Part shown: positions 56,205 to 63,486 of the stretch, piece by piece
How the letters are laid out: each line of letters begins with the position of its first letter
How positions within the stretch are numbered: position 1 is the stretch's first letter
NCBI GenBank assembly: GCA_905213895.1
Contig: CAJMKE010000001.1
Location: forward strand, 1-64,000
Length of the DNA stretch: 64,000 nt
Direction of reading: 5' to 3'
Origin: an uncultured Alistipes sp.
GTDB lineage: Bacteria > Bacteroidota > Bacteroidia > Bacteroidales > Rikenellaceae
Position numbers and translations under genes: made by a program
The notes under the pieces: model-generated
Database searches by the model: none
Told to the model about the DNA's origin: nothing
Seen by the model: only the letters and a program-made list of their open reading frames with translations

Positions 56205-57278
56205 TTATTTTTTGTGTTTCGATTTGTCGTAAAGCGTCGGGCATATCTTCGCCGAAACGCCTATCAACTGCTGGTAATACATGCTGTGCCCGTTGTATTG
56301 CAGTACCATTTCCGCTCTGACGCTCACTCTGTCCTTCACGAACGACCGTTCGTAGCCGATTCCGGTGCGGTTGTATATATGGTGCGACGTGCCGTAGAAC
56401 GGGTCTCCCGAGTATAGGTCGCTGCCGTATGCCAGTCCGTCCTTGCCGACACGGTGATACAGCGGCATCAGATTCTTTCCGAAATAGAGGTTGTTGTCGA
56501 TGAATACGCCCCATTTCGACATGCGGAAATTGAATTCGCCGCCCATCGGGGCCTTCCATCCCTCCTGCAACATTCGGTCGCGCTGCATTCCCTGCAAATA
56601 TCCCAGCCGGATGTCGAATGCGAAGAATGCGTCGAAGCGCACGCCTATGTATGGATTTATCAATACGTTGTCCACGACATTGCCTTCGAATACCGATTTG
56701 TTGGCATAGTGCTGTATCGACATCGAAACTCCGGCATCGAATATCTTCGCGAACTTTCCGCCTGCCGCCACGAGTATGCGGAATTTCTCGCGCGTTTCGG
56801 GCGAATACAGACCCTCCCAGTCTACGGCGAGTTCGGCGAACGCCTTCCCCCCCCCGTTGTTGTAGCGCATCGCTATACCTTGTACGAGACTGTTGTAGAT
56901 AAGCGTCGAATCGCTGAAAAATGCCCGCGAGTATCTGCCTATGAGGTGCGACCGTCCGAAGATTCCGGCGTTCGCTCCGAATTTCTCGTTCTGGAACTGG
57001 TAATAGGCTACCAGTTTCGCTTCGTCTACGAATTTCTTCGACCCGAAATCTTTCAGCAACTCCGTTCCGAGAACCACCGAGTGCTTTTTGTTCCAAACGT
57101 ATTTAAGCGACGGTTCGACCTTCACGGCGAATATGGTTCGCGAAGAGCCGCAGTCGCTGTCCGTGTATTCGGTATTGTCGAAATGTGTGGAAATCTTTCC
57201 GTCGAAAACCAACTCCTGCGCCGAAGCCGATGCGAATGCGAGCGCGAGTAAAACGGTTATGTAAAATCTTCTGTTCAT
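56205..57278 (-). CDS. exported beta-barrel-like protein with a G9 tract
   Basis: 357 aa with a signal peptide (about 1-20, ending ASA). The rest is rich in alternating hydrophobic/aromatic and polar residues, Gly, Tyr and Phe ('GANAGIFGRSHLIGRYSRAFF', 'YIGVRFDAFFAFDIRLGYL' in parts), like an outer-membrane beta-barrel. No SusC, porin or TonB signature. Nine G in a row (complement of 56847-56855) encode 'NNGGGK' at about 142-144; slippage would truncate the protein, so surface expression may be phase variable. It precedes glnS by 28 bp. No homologue recognised. Confidence 0.7.
   Translation of the reverse strand: MNRRFYITVLLALAFASASAQELVFDGKISTHFDNTEYTDSDCGSSRTIFAVKVEPSLKYVWNKKHSVVLGTELLKDFGSKKFVDEAKLVAYYQFQNEKFGANAGIFGRSHLIGRYSRAFFSDSTLIYNSLVQGIAMRYNNGGGKAFAELAVDWEGLYSPETREKFRILVAAGGKFAKIFDAGVSMSIQHYANKSVFEGNVVDNVLINPYIGVRFDAFFAFDIRLGYLQGMQRDRMLQEGWKAPMGGEFNFRMSKWGVFIDNNLYFGKNLMPLYHRVGKDGLAYGSDLYSGDPFYGTSHHIYNRTGIGYERSFVKDRVSVRAEMVLQYNGHSMYYQQLIGVSAKICPTLYDKSKHKK
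56847..56855 (-). repeat. G9 homopolymer in the barrel-like gene
   Basis: Nine G on the coding strand, codons GGG GGG GGG for three Gly at about residue 142. Candidate contingency tract. Confidence 0.65.
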
Positions 57279-57339
57279 TTATACTGTATCGCACAAACAA
57301 AATATCGTCCAAAAATAGGTAAAATATTTTGAATTGTTT

Positions 57340-57347
57340 TATTTTTG
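57340..57347 (+). promoter_or_regulatory. promoter -7 element of the TrmH-prfB operon
   Basis: TATTTTTG (TAnnTTTG), 20 bp before the ATG at 57368. An earlier in-frame start at 57329 would be upstream of the promoter. Confidence 0.55.
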
Positions 57348-57367
57348 CACAAAATATCATTGCACGG

Positions 57368-57904
57368 ATGAGAAAAATAACCAATGCCGAACTCGGACGC
57401 CCCACGGTGGAGGAGTTCTCCGCCATGGAGAAGATGCCCGTAACCGTCGTTCTGGACAATATCCGCTCGGCGCAGAATGTCGGGTCGTTCTTCCGTACCG
57501 GCGACGCATTCGCCGTCGAACGGCTGATGCTGTGCGGAATCAGTGCGGTGCCGCCGTCGCGCGAGATACACAAGAGTTCGCTCGGCGCGGAGTTCTCGGT
57601 TGCGTGGGAGCATTTCGATGCCACGGCGGAGTGCCTGCAACGGTTGAAGGCGGACGGCTATACGCTCGTCGCCGTAGAGCAGGTCGAGGGTGCGGCGATG
57701 CTCGACGCTTTCGAGCCAGAACCGGACTGCCGCTACGCGCTCGTTTTCGGCAACGAGGTATTGGGCGTGGAGCAGGCGGCTGTCGACATGTGCGATGCCG
57801 CGATAGAGATTCCGCAACTCGGCACGAAACACTCGCTCAACGTCTCGGTTTCGGGCGGAGTGGTGCTGTGGCGATTTTTCGAGAAATTTTTAACCAAAAG
57901 ATAG
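57368..57904 (+). CDS. TrmH/SpoU-family RNA 2'-O-methyltransferase
   Basis: 178 aa SPOUT methyltransferase. The three knot motifs are visible: 'VVLDNIRSAQNVGSFFRTGDA' (motif 1, Asn/Arg), 'ALVFGNEVLGV' (motif 2) and 'IEIPQLGTKHSLNVSVSGGVV' (motif 3, SAM pocket). Small stand-alone version without an N-terminal substrate domain, so tRNA or rRNA target cannot be decided. Starts at ATG 57368, 20 bp after the -7 element. prfB begins 4 bp after its stop. Confidence 0.92.
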   Translation: MRKITNAELGRPTVEEFSAMEKMPVTVVLDNIRSAQNVGSFFRTGDAFAVERLMLCGISAVPPSREIHKSSLGAEFSVAWEHFDATAECLQRLKADGYTLVAVEQVEGAAMLDAFEPEPDCRYALVFGNEVLGVEQAAVDMCDAAIEIPQLGTKHSLNVSVSGGVVLWRFFEKFLTKR

Positions 57905-57908
57905 ACAA

Positions 57909-59022
57909 ATGATTCAGTCGGAACAGATTAAAGAGGCTATAAGACGTCAGGATACGTTGGGGAGGTGTCTTTGACATCGCTCGTCTGCGAATAGATTTAC
58001 AAAACGAGGAGGAGAAGACGCTCGAACCCGATTTCTGGGAGTCGCCAGACAAGGCGGAAGCCCAACTGCGCAAGGTGGCGTCCATCAAGAGTTGGATTAC
58101 CGACTTCGACAATATATGCAAGCGCACCGAGGAACTCGAAATGATGCCCGAATTCATAAAGGAGGGCATCGCTTCCGAGGATGACTGCGATGCGCTGTAT
58201 TCCGAGTGCATATCGCTTATCGAGGCTCTCGAACTGCGCAACATGCTGCGCGGCGAGGAGGACCGGATGGGCGCAATCGTCGACATCAATGCCGGCGCGG
58301 GCGGTACGGAGGCTCTCGACTGGGCGTCGATGCTCATGCGCATGTACATGCGCTGGGGCGAAGCGCACGGCTACAAAATCAAGATGCTCGACTATCAGGC
58401 GGGCGACGAGGTCGGCGTGAAATCGTGTACGATGGAGTTCGAGGGCGAATACGCCTACGGTTATCTGAAAAGTGAGAACGGCGTGCATCGCATGGTGCGT
58501 CTGTCGCCGTTCAATGCCAACAACAAACGCCAGACAACTTTCGCTTCCGTCGCCGTTACACCGGCAGTGGACGATACAATCGAAGTGGTCGTCAATCCCG
58601 CCAACGTCGTTTGGGAAACGTTCCGTTCGAGCGGTGCGGGAGGTCAGAACGTCAATAAGGTAGAAACGGCAGCCCGTCTGCGCTACAAGTTCAAGGACGA
58701 GGATACGGGCGAGGAGATAAACTATGTCATCGAGAATCAGGAGACGCGCTCTCAGTTGATGAACAAGGAGAACGCGATGCGTATCCTCCGTTCCAAACTC
58801 TATCAGCACGAACTCGACAAGCGTCTTGCGACGCAGCAGGCTATCGAGGCTGAGAAGAAGCGCATCGAGTGGGGTTCCCAAATCCGCTCATACGTCTTCG
58901 ACGACCGCCGCGTCAAGGACCATCGCACCAATTATCAGACGTCGAATGTCGATGCCGTGATGAACGGCGAGATAGATGCCTTCATCAAGGCTTATCTGAT
59001 GGAGTTCGGCGGCAAATCGTAA
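57909..59022 (+). CDS. prfB: peptide chain release factor 2, with programmed +1 frameshift
   Basis: 370 aa RF2 made through a programmed +1 shift. Frame 0 from ATG 57909 runs 21 codons to CTT TGA C (57969-57975), preceded by GGGGAGG, 3 nt from the CTT, which acts as the internal Shine-Dalgarno-like stimulator. After slipping over one base the ribosome reads GAC ATC GCT and stays open to 59022. 'SPF' (stop-codon recognition, in 'VRLSPFNANNK') and 'GGQ' (in 'GAGGQNVNKVE') are present. The frameshift is RF2's own autoregulation: low RF2 slows reading of the in-frame UGA. Follows the TrmH gene by 4 bp, precedes the GH171-like gene directly. Confidence 0.95.
57963..57975 (+). promoter_or_regulatory. 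RF2 recoding site
   Basis: AGG TGT CTT TGA C: the slippery CTT followed by in-frame stop TGA and C, with the G-rich stimulator 3 nt upstream of CTT. It matches the conserved prfB frameshift signal. Confidence 0.9.
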
Positions 59023-60180
59023 ATGTATATGCGACGGATATTCATAACACTGCTTCTGACAATCGCGATTGCCGTTTCGGCATCCGCCCGAATCCGTACC
59101 GGTGCCGAGCGGAGCGGCGAGTGGCTGCCGATGCTTAAAGATGCCCGCGTGGCGGTGCTTGCCAACCATACGTCCGTCGCCGACGGCGAACACTTGGTCG
59201 ATATGCTTGTCCGCAATGGGGTAAATCTCGTGGGCATCGTTTCGCCCGAACACGGATTCCGCGGCACAGCCGATGCCGGCGAGAAGGTCGGCAACTCGGT
59301 GGACAAGAGTACGGGCGTGCCGATATGGTCGCTCTACGGGGCGCGTCCGCGACGGCTTACCGACGAACAGTTGCGCTCGTTCGACGTGCTGATAGTGGAT
59401 ATGCAGGATGTGGGACTGCGGTTTTATACCTATTATATCACGATGCTCGACGCGATGAACATGTGCGCCGACTACGGACTGCGTGTGATAGTTCTCGACC
59501 GCCCCAATCCTAACGGAATGTACGTGGACGGACCGATTCTCGACATGCGATACAAGTCGGGTGTGGGGGCGCTGCCGATTCCGGTGGTACACGGACTCAC
59601 GATGGGCGAGATAGCGACTATGGCGGTAGGCGAGGGATGGGCGAAAAAGGTCGATTTGACCGTGATTCCGTGCGAAGGCTACAACCACTCCTCGCGCTAT
59701 GAACTGCCTATTGCGCCTTCGCCTAACCTGCGTTCGCAACACGCGATATATCTCTATCCGTCTACCTGTCTGTTCGAGGGTACGGTCTGTTCGCTCGGTC
59801 GCGGCACCGACTTCCCGTTCGAGGTCTACGGACATCCCGATATGACGGGTTGCGAGTTTTCGTTTACTCCGCATTCAGTCGCGGGAGCCAAGAATCCGCC
59901 GCTGCTAGACCGCGAGTGTTTCGGCGTCGATTTGCGCCGGATGCCCGACGACGAGATTATCACTAACGGTTTCGATTTGTCGTATGTCATCGATGCCTAT
60001 CGCCGCACCGGCAAGGGCGAAAAGTTCTTCACTCCGTTTTTCGAGAAACTGGTCGGCACTGATTATGTCCGCCGGATGATTATGGACGGTGCGTCAGCCG
60101 ACGAAATCCGCGCCTGCTGGCAGGACGATTTGGCGGAATACAAGGCTCTTCGCCGCAAATACCTGCTTTACGAAGAGTAA
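59023..60180 (+). CDS. exported DUF1343 protein (GH171 exo-beta-N-acetylmuramidase-like)
   Basis: 385 aa with a signal peptide (about 1-22, ending ASA). 'NHTSVADGEHLVDML', 'SPEHGFRGTADAGE' (catalytic Glu region), 'DMQDVGLRFYTYYITML' and 'LDRPNPNGMYVDGP' are DUF1343 motifs; this is the NamZ family that releases N-acetylmuramic acid from peptidoglycan ends. Periplasmic. It starts right after the prfB stop (ATG 59023 or 59029). Likely cell-wall recycling. Confidence 0.9.
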   Translation: MYMRRIFITLLLTIAIAVSASARIRTGAERSGEWLPMLKDARVAVLANHTSVADGEHLVDMLVRNGVNLVGIVSPEHGFRGTADAGEKVGNSVDKSTGVPIWSLYGARPRRLTDEQLRSFDVLIVDMQDVGLRFYTYYITMLDAMNMCADYGLRVIVLDRPNPNGMYVDGPILDMRYKSGVGALPIPVVHGLTMGEIATMAVGEGWAKKVDLTVIPCEGYNHSSRYELPIAPSPNLRSQHAIYLYPSTCLFEGTVCSLGRGTDFPFEVYGHPDMTGCEFSFTPHSVAGAKNPPLLDRECFGVDLRRMPDDEIITNGFDLSYVIDAYRRTGKGEKFFTPFFEKLVGTDYVRRMIMDGASADEIRACWQDDLAEYKALRRKYLLYEE

Positions 60181-60185
60181 CCCTA

Positions 60186-60228
60186 AACTCCTTAAAGTCG
60201 TTAAAGACCTTAAAGACTTTAATGTCTT
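60186..60228. repeat. TTAAAGTCC-type 9-bp repeat cluster
   Basis: CTTAAAGTC GTTAAAGAC CTTAAAGAC TTTAATGTC units just after the GH171-like stop codon. Confidence 0.75.
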
Positions 60229-60240
60229 TTGCTGTAAAAA

Positions 60241-60279
60241 AAACAATCGGCGTTCCCGAAAAGGGAACGCCGATTGTTT
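60241..60279. terminator. bidirectional terminator between GH171-like and ferredoxin genes
   Basis: 17-bp stem (AAACAATCGGCGTTCCC / GGGAACGCCGATTGTTT) with a 5-nt loop between convergent genes. Confidence 0.85.
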
Positions 60280-60292
60280 TATCCTCGGAAGA

Positions 60293-60460
60293 TTAGTTCA
60301 GGTGAATAGCCTCCGAAGGACATACGCCTGCGCAAGCACCGCATTCGATGCATTTGTCAGGGTCGATTACATAAATGTCGCCGGCGGATATCGCCTCTAC
60401 CGGACACTCGCCGATACATGTTCCGCATGCAACGCACGAGTCAGAAATTTTGTAAGCCAT
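60293..60460 (-). CDS. 2[4Fe-4S] ferredoxin
   Basis: 55 aa clostridial-type ferredoxin: two repeats of CxxCxxCxxxCP ('CVACGTCIGECP' and 'CIECGACAGVCP'). Start at ATG 60460. A TATTTTTG -7 element lies about 25 bp upstream on the minus strand. Low-potential electron carrier for anaerobic metabolism. Monocistronic. Confidence 0.96.
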   Translation of the reverse strand: MAYKISDSCVACGTCIGECPVEAISAGDIYVIDPDKCIECGACAGVCPSEAIHLN

Positions 60461-60525
60461 AATCAATTCTATGAAATAATTCGTCCACAAAAATAAGACT
60501 TTAATATTTAATCTCCAAAAAATAG

Positions 60526-60533
60526 TATCTTTG
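60526..60533 (+). promoter_or_regulatory. promoter -7 element of the MBL-SDR operon
   Basis: TATCTTTG (TAnnTTTG), about 20 bp before a short upstream ORF and 50 bp before the MBL gene. Confidence 0.6.
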
Positions 60534-60552
60534 TTGCTAATAATTGCCGATT

Positions 60553-60585
60553 ATGGCTATGCGTAATGTTGTAGAAAGCGTATGA
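60553..60585 (+). CDS. possible 10-codon upstream ORF
   Basis: ATG GCT ATG CGT... ending in TGA at 60583-60585, whose last bases overlap the ATG of the MBL gene (60582-60584). The overlap would allow translational coupling. No peptide function is implied; it may be chance. Confidence 0.3.
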   Translation: MAMRNVVESV

Positions 60586-61358
60586 CACTGACTTTCCTCG
60601 GAACCGGAACGTCGCAGGGCGTTCCCGTAATAGGCTGCCGCTGCGAAGTTTGCCGCTCCGCCGACCCGCGTGATGCGCGATTGCGTACTTCGGCGATGAT
60701 AGAGTGCGGCGACAGACGGTTCATCATCGATGCGGGACCCGATTTCCGCCAACAGATGCTGCGCGCCGATGTCAGCCATATTACGGCGATTCTCCTTACC
60801 CACAAGCACAAGGACCATATCGGCGGTATCGACGATGTGCGCGCGCTGAATTTCGTCGATTATCCCGCCGCGATTCATACCGTGCATATCTATGCCACGC
60901 CCGATACGGCGTGTTGCGTGCGTAAGGATTACGACTATGCGTTCGCGGCAAAACGTTATCGCGGCGTACCCGAAATAGAGTTGCACGAATTCGATGCCTC
61001 ACGACCTCTGACAATCGACGGCGTCGAAATCGTGCCGGTTGCGGGAAAGCACTCCGTGTTCGATGTTACGGGATACCGTATCGGCGATGTCGCATACCTG
61101 ACCGATTTCAAGCGAATCGACGACTCCGAAATCGAAAAACTGCTCGGTGTGAAGGTGCTGGTCGTGAATGCTCTGCGGTTCGAGCCGCACGACTCCCACT
61201 TTTCCGTCGATGAGGCACTGGCTCTTGTCGAGCGTGTGCGACCGCAGGTGGCTTACCTTACCCACATGTCGCACGACATCGGTCTGCATGCCGAAGCGGA
61301 AAAGCGTCTGCCGTCGGGTGTGCATCTGGCATACGACGGACTGAAAATAGAGATTTAA
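60582..61358 (+). CDS. MBL-fold metallo-hydrolase (PhnP-like)
   Basis: 258 aa. Metal motif 'THKHKDHIGG' (HxHxDH), 'AGKHSV' and 'THMSHD' as later ligands, and 'YLTDFKRI' as the Asp ligand strand. 'GTGTSQGVPVIGCRCEVC' with paired Cys resembles the PhnP/YcbJ group, which hydrolyses cyclic phosphodiesters; substrate here unknown. Cytoplasmic. The downstream SDR starts 14 bp after it. Confidence 0.9.
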   Translation: MTLTFLGTGTSQGVPVIGCRCEVCRSADPRDARLRTSAMIECGDRRFIIDAGPDFRQQMLRADVSHITAILLTHKHKDHIGGIDDVRALNFVDYPAAIHTVHIYATPDTACCVRKDYDYAFAAKRYRGVPEIELHEFDASRPLTIDGVEIVPVAGKHSVFDVTGYRIGDVAYLTDFKRIDDSEIEKLLGVKVLVVNALRFEPHDSHFSVDEALALVERVRPQVAYLTHMSHDIGLHAEAEKRLPSGVHLAYDGLKIEI

Positions 61359-61372
61359 CGGAAAACATACTT

Positions 61373-62191
61373 ATGAAAAACGTATTGAAAGGTAAAACGG
61401 TTGTCATCACCGGCGCATCGTCGGGCATCGGCGAGGCTATGGCGAAGGTCTATGCCGGAATGGGCGCGAAACTCGTGCTTGGCGCGCGTAGCGAACAGAA
61501 ACTGAATGATTTGGTAGCGCAGATACGTGCCGACGGCGGCGAAGCGGTGTGCCGTGCGACCGACGTAACCAAGCCGGAGGATTGCAAACGGCTGATAGAG
61601 TGCGGCGTCGAGGCTTTCGGCGGCATCGACGTGCTTATTTGCAATGCGGGAATATCGATGCGCGCCATATTCGACGATGTCGATTTGAGCGTCCTGCACC
61701 GACTGATGGACGTGAATTTCTGGGGTACGGTATATTGCACCAAATACGCGCTGTCGTATTTGCAGAAATCTCACGGCTCGCTCGTCGGCATCTCGTCCGT
61801 AGCCGGTCTGCACGGACTCCCCGGTCGTACAGGGTATTCGGCGTCCAAATTCGCCATGACGGGATTTTTGGAGACCGTCCGTATCGAGAATCTGAAAAAG
61901 GGTCTGCACGTGATGGTCGCATGCCCTGGCTTTACGGCATCCAACGTCCGTTTCTCGGCTCTCGTAGCCGACGGTTCGCAGCAGGGTTCCACTCCGCGCG
62001 AGGAGGGCAAGATGATGACTCCCGAGCAGGTCGCCAAAATCGTCGCGAAGGGCATCGCCAAGCGCAAGCGTCTGTGCCTTATGGAGATTGAGGGCCGTGC
62101 GACGCATTTCGTTAAGAAATTCGCCCCTGCGTTCCTCGACAAGATGTTCTATCTCGTCATGTCGCGTGAACCCGATTCGCCGTTCAAGTAA
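61373..62191 (+). CDS. short-chain dehydrogenase/reductase
   Basis: 272 aa classical SDR. 'TGASSGIGEAMAKVYA' (cofactor), 'CNAGIS' (NNAG-type), Ser in 'VGISSVAG', Tyr and Lys in 'GYSASKF', then 'CPGFTAS'. A hydrophobic C-terminus ('KKFAPAFLDKMFYLVMS') suggests loose membrane association, as in the DHRS7/KSR-like group. Substrate unknown. Second gene of a two-gene operon with the MBL hydrolase. A different subtype from the SDR at 15222. Confidence 0.9.
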   Translation: MKNVLKGKTVVITGASSGIGEAMAKVYAGMGAKLVLGARSEQKLNDLVAQIRADGGEAVCRATDVTKPEDCKRLIECGVEAFGGIDVLICNAGISMRAIFDDVDLSVLHRLMDVNFWGTVYCTKYALSYLQKSHGSLVGISSVAGLHGLPGRTGYSASKFAMTGFLETVRIENLKKGLHVMVACPGFTASNVRFSALVADGSQQGSTPREEGKMMTPEQVAKIVAKGIAKRKRLCLMEIEGRATHFVKKFAPAFLDKMFYLVMSREPDSPFK

Positions 62192-62199
62192 TGCTGATT

Positions 62200-62232
62200 T
62201 TAAGGACCTTAAAGTCCTTAAAGACCTTGATG
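62200..62232. repeat. TTAAAGTCC-type 9-bp repeat cluster
   Basis: TTTAAGGAC CTTAAAGTC CTTAAAGAC CTTGATGAT just after the SDR stop codon and before the terminator. Confidence 0.75.
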
Positions 62233-62235
62233 ATA

Positions 62236-62270
62236 AAAAAAAGCCGCCCGAAATCTTCGGACGGCTTTTG
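62236..62270. terminator. bidirectional terminator between SDR and prs genes
   Basis: AAAAGCCGcCCGAA / TTCGGaCGGCTTTT stem with one mismatch, flanked by A- and T-runs, between convergent genes. Confidence 0.8.
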
Positions 62271-62290
62271 CTTTTTGCGGAGAACCGTTT

Positions 62291-63232
62291 TTAGTGGAAG
62301 AAAATCGACGAAATCTCCCTGTAATTGTGTACGCGCTCGATAACCTCGGCGAAGATGTCGGCACAACTAAGGACAGTGAACTTGTGCAAATCCTTCTCCG
62401 GATTGAGCGGAATGGTATCGGAAACTATCACTTCGGTGAGCGCGCTGTCGTTGATGCGCTCGTATGCCGCACCCGAAAGCACCGGATGCGTAATCGCTGC
62501 GCGAACGCTCTTGGCACCTTTCTCCATCAGCATGTTAGCCGCCATGCATATCGTACCTGCCGTATCTATCATGTCGTCTACGATAAGGATGTTGCGTCCC
62601 TCGACCTCGCCGATAGCGGTCATGCTGCCTACGAAATTGGGTTTGGAACGCTCCTTGTGCGAGATGATAATCGGCGTGCCGAGCAGTTTGGCGTAAGTTC
62701 CCGCGCGCTTGGCACCTCCCATGTCGGGAGCGGCGATGGAGAGGTTGTCGATGTTCAGGCTCTGGATGTAAGGAACGAACATTCCGCTTGCGTAGAGTGC
62801 GTCCACCGGAATGTCGAAGAATCCCTGAATCTGGTCGGCGTGCAGGTCCATTGTCATTATGCGGTCGGCACCTGCGGCAATCAGCATGTTAGCCACGAGT
62901 TTCGACGTTATAGGTACGCGCGGACGGTCTTTGCGGTCCTGACGCGCCCATCCGAAATACGGAATCACGGCGATGACCTTGTATGCCGAGGCACGGCGTG
63001 CGGCGTCTATCATCATCAGCAGTTCCATAAGGTTGTCCGCTTTCGGGAATGTGGACTGGATGATGAATACCGTACAACCGCGAATCGATTCGTTGTAACG
63101 CGGCTGGAACTCTCCGTCACTGAATTCCAGACATTCGCATTCGCCGAGAGTAGTGCCGTAGGCTGCTACGATTTTTTCGGCGAGATAGCGGGAGTTGCGT
63201 CCCGTGAAAAACTTGATTTTGTGGATAGCCAT
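62291..63232 (-). CDS. prs: ribose-phosphate pyrophosphokinase
   Basis: 313 aa PRPP synthase. N-terminal 'KFFTGRNSRYLAEKI', 'FSDGEFQPRYNESIRG' and 'PYFGWARQDRK' (ATP site) and the PRPP-binding loop 'NILIVDDMIDTAGT' are all present; the catalytic Lys/Arg flexible loop reads 'ISHKERSKPNFVG'. Cytoplasmic hexamer. Class I enzyme supplying PRPP for nucleotides, His and Trp. Monocistronic. Spacing from its promoter is normal; a TATCTTCG element about 35 bp upstream is a possible -7. Confidence 0.97.
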   Translation of the reverse strand: MAIHKIKFFTGRNSRYLAEKIVAAYGTTLGECECLEFSDGEFQPRYNESIRGCTVFIIQSTFPKADNLMELLMMIDAARRASAYKVIAVIPYFGWARQDRKDRPRVPITSKLVANMLIAAGADRIMTMDLHADQIQGFFDIPVDALYASGMFVPYIQSLNIDNLSIAAPDMGGAKRAGTYAKLLGTPIIISHKERSKPNFVGSMTAIGEVEGRNILIVDDMIDTAGTICMAANMLMEKGAKSVRAAITHPVLSGAAYERINDSALTEVIVSDTIPLNPEKDLHKFTVLSCADIFAEVIERVHNYREISSIFFH

Positions 63233-63344
63233 AATATTTGGATTATGAGTTTTATTCGCGCTGCGAAGATAACGATTATGTTCCTAAAACGGTTCGGGTA
63301 ATTAAATTATTTTAGTTAATTATATGCAACTTTATATTGAACTT

Positions 63345-63461
63345 ATTATAACAAGTCATTCCGAGGAGAACCACAGGTTCGACGTGGGAATCTACCATTG
63401 TGTAATATCGGGTATCCATAAATAATTCGTATGCTATGCCTTGAAATGACGTTGTTATAAT
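63345..63461. mobile_element. MITE-like inverted-repeat element
   Basis: 117-bp segment bounded by imperfect terminal inverted repeats: left ATTATAACAAGTCATT, right AATGACGTTGTTATAAT (one extra base). No coding frame inside; the interior contains 'CATTCCGAGGAGAACCACAG', which resembles dispersed repeats elsewhere. It lies in the 253-bp spacer between prs and engB. Could be a small non-autonomous transposon or a stem-loop repeat; no obvious target-site duplication. Confidence 0.5.
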
Positions 63462-63486
63462 TAGTGTAAAGCCGTATATAGTTGCC

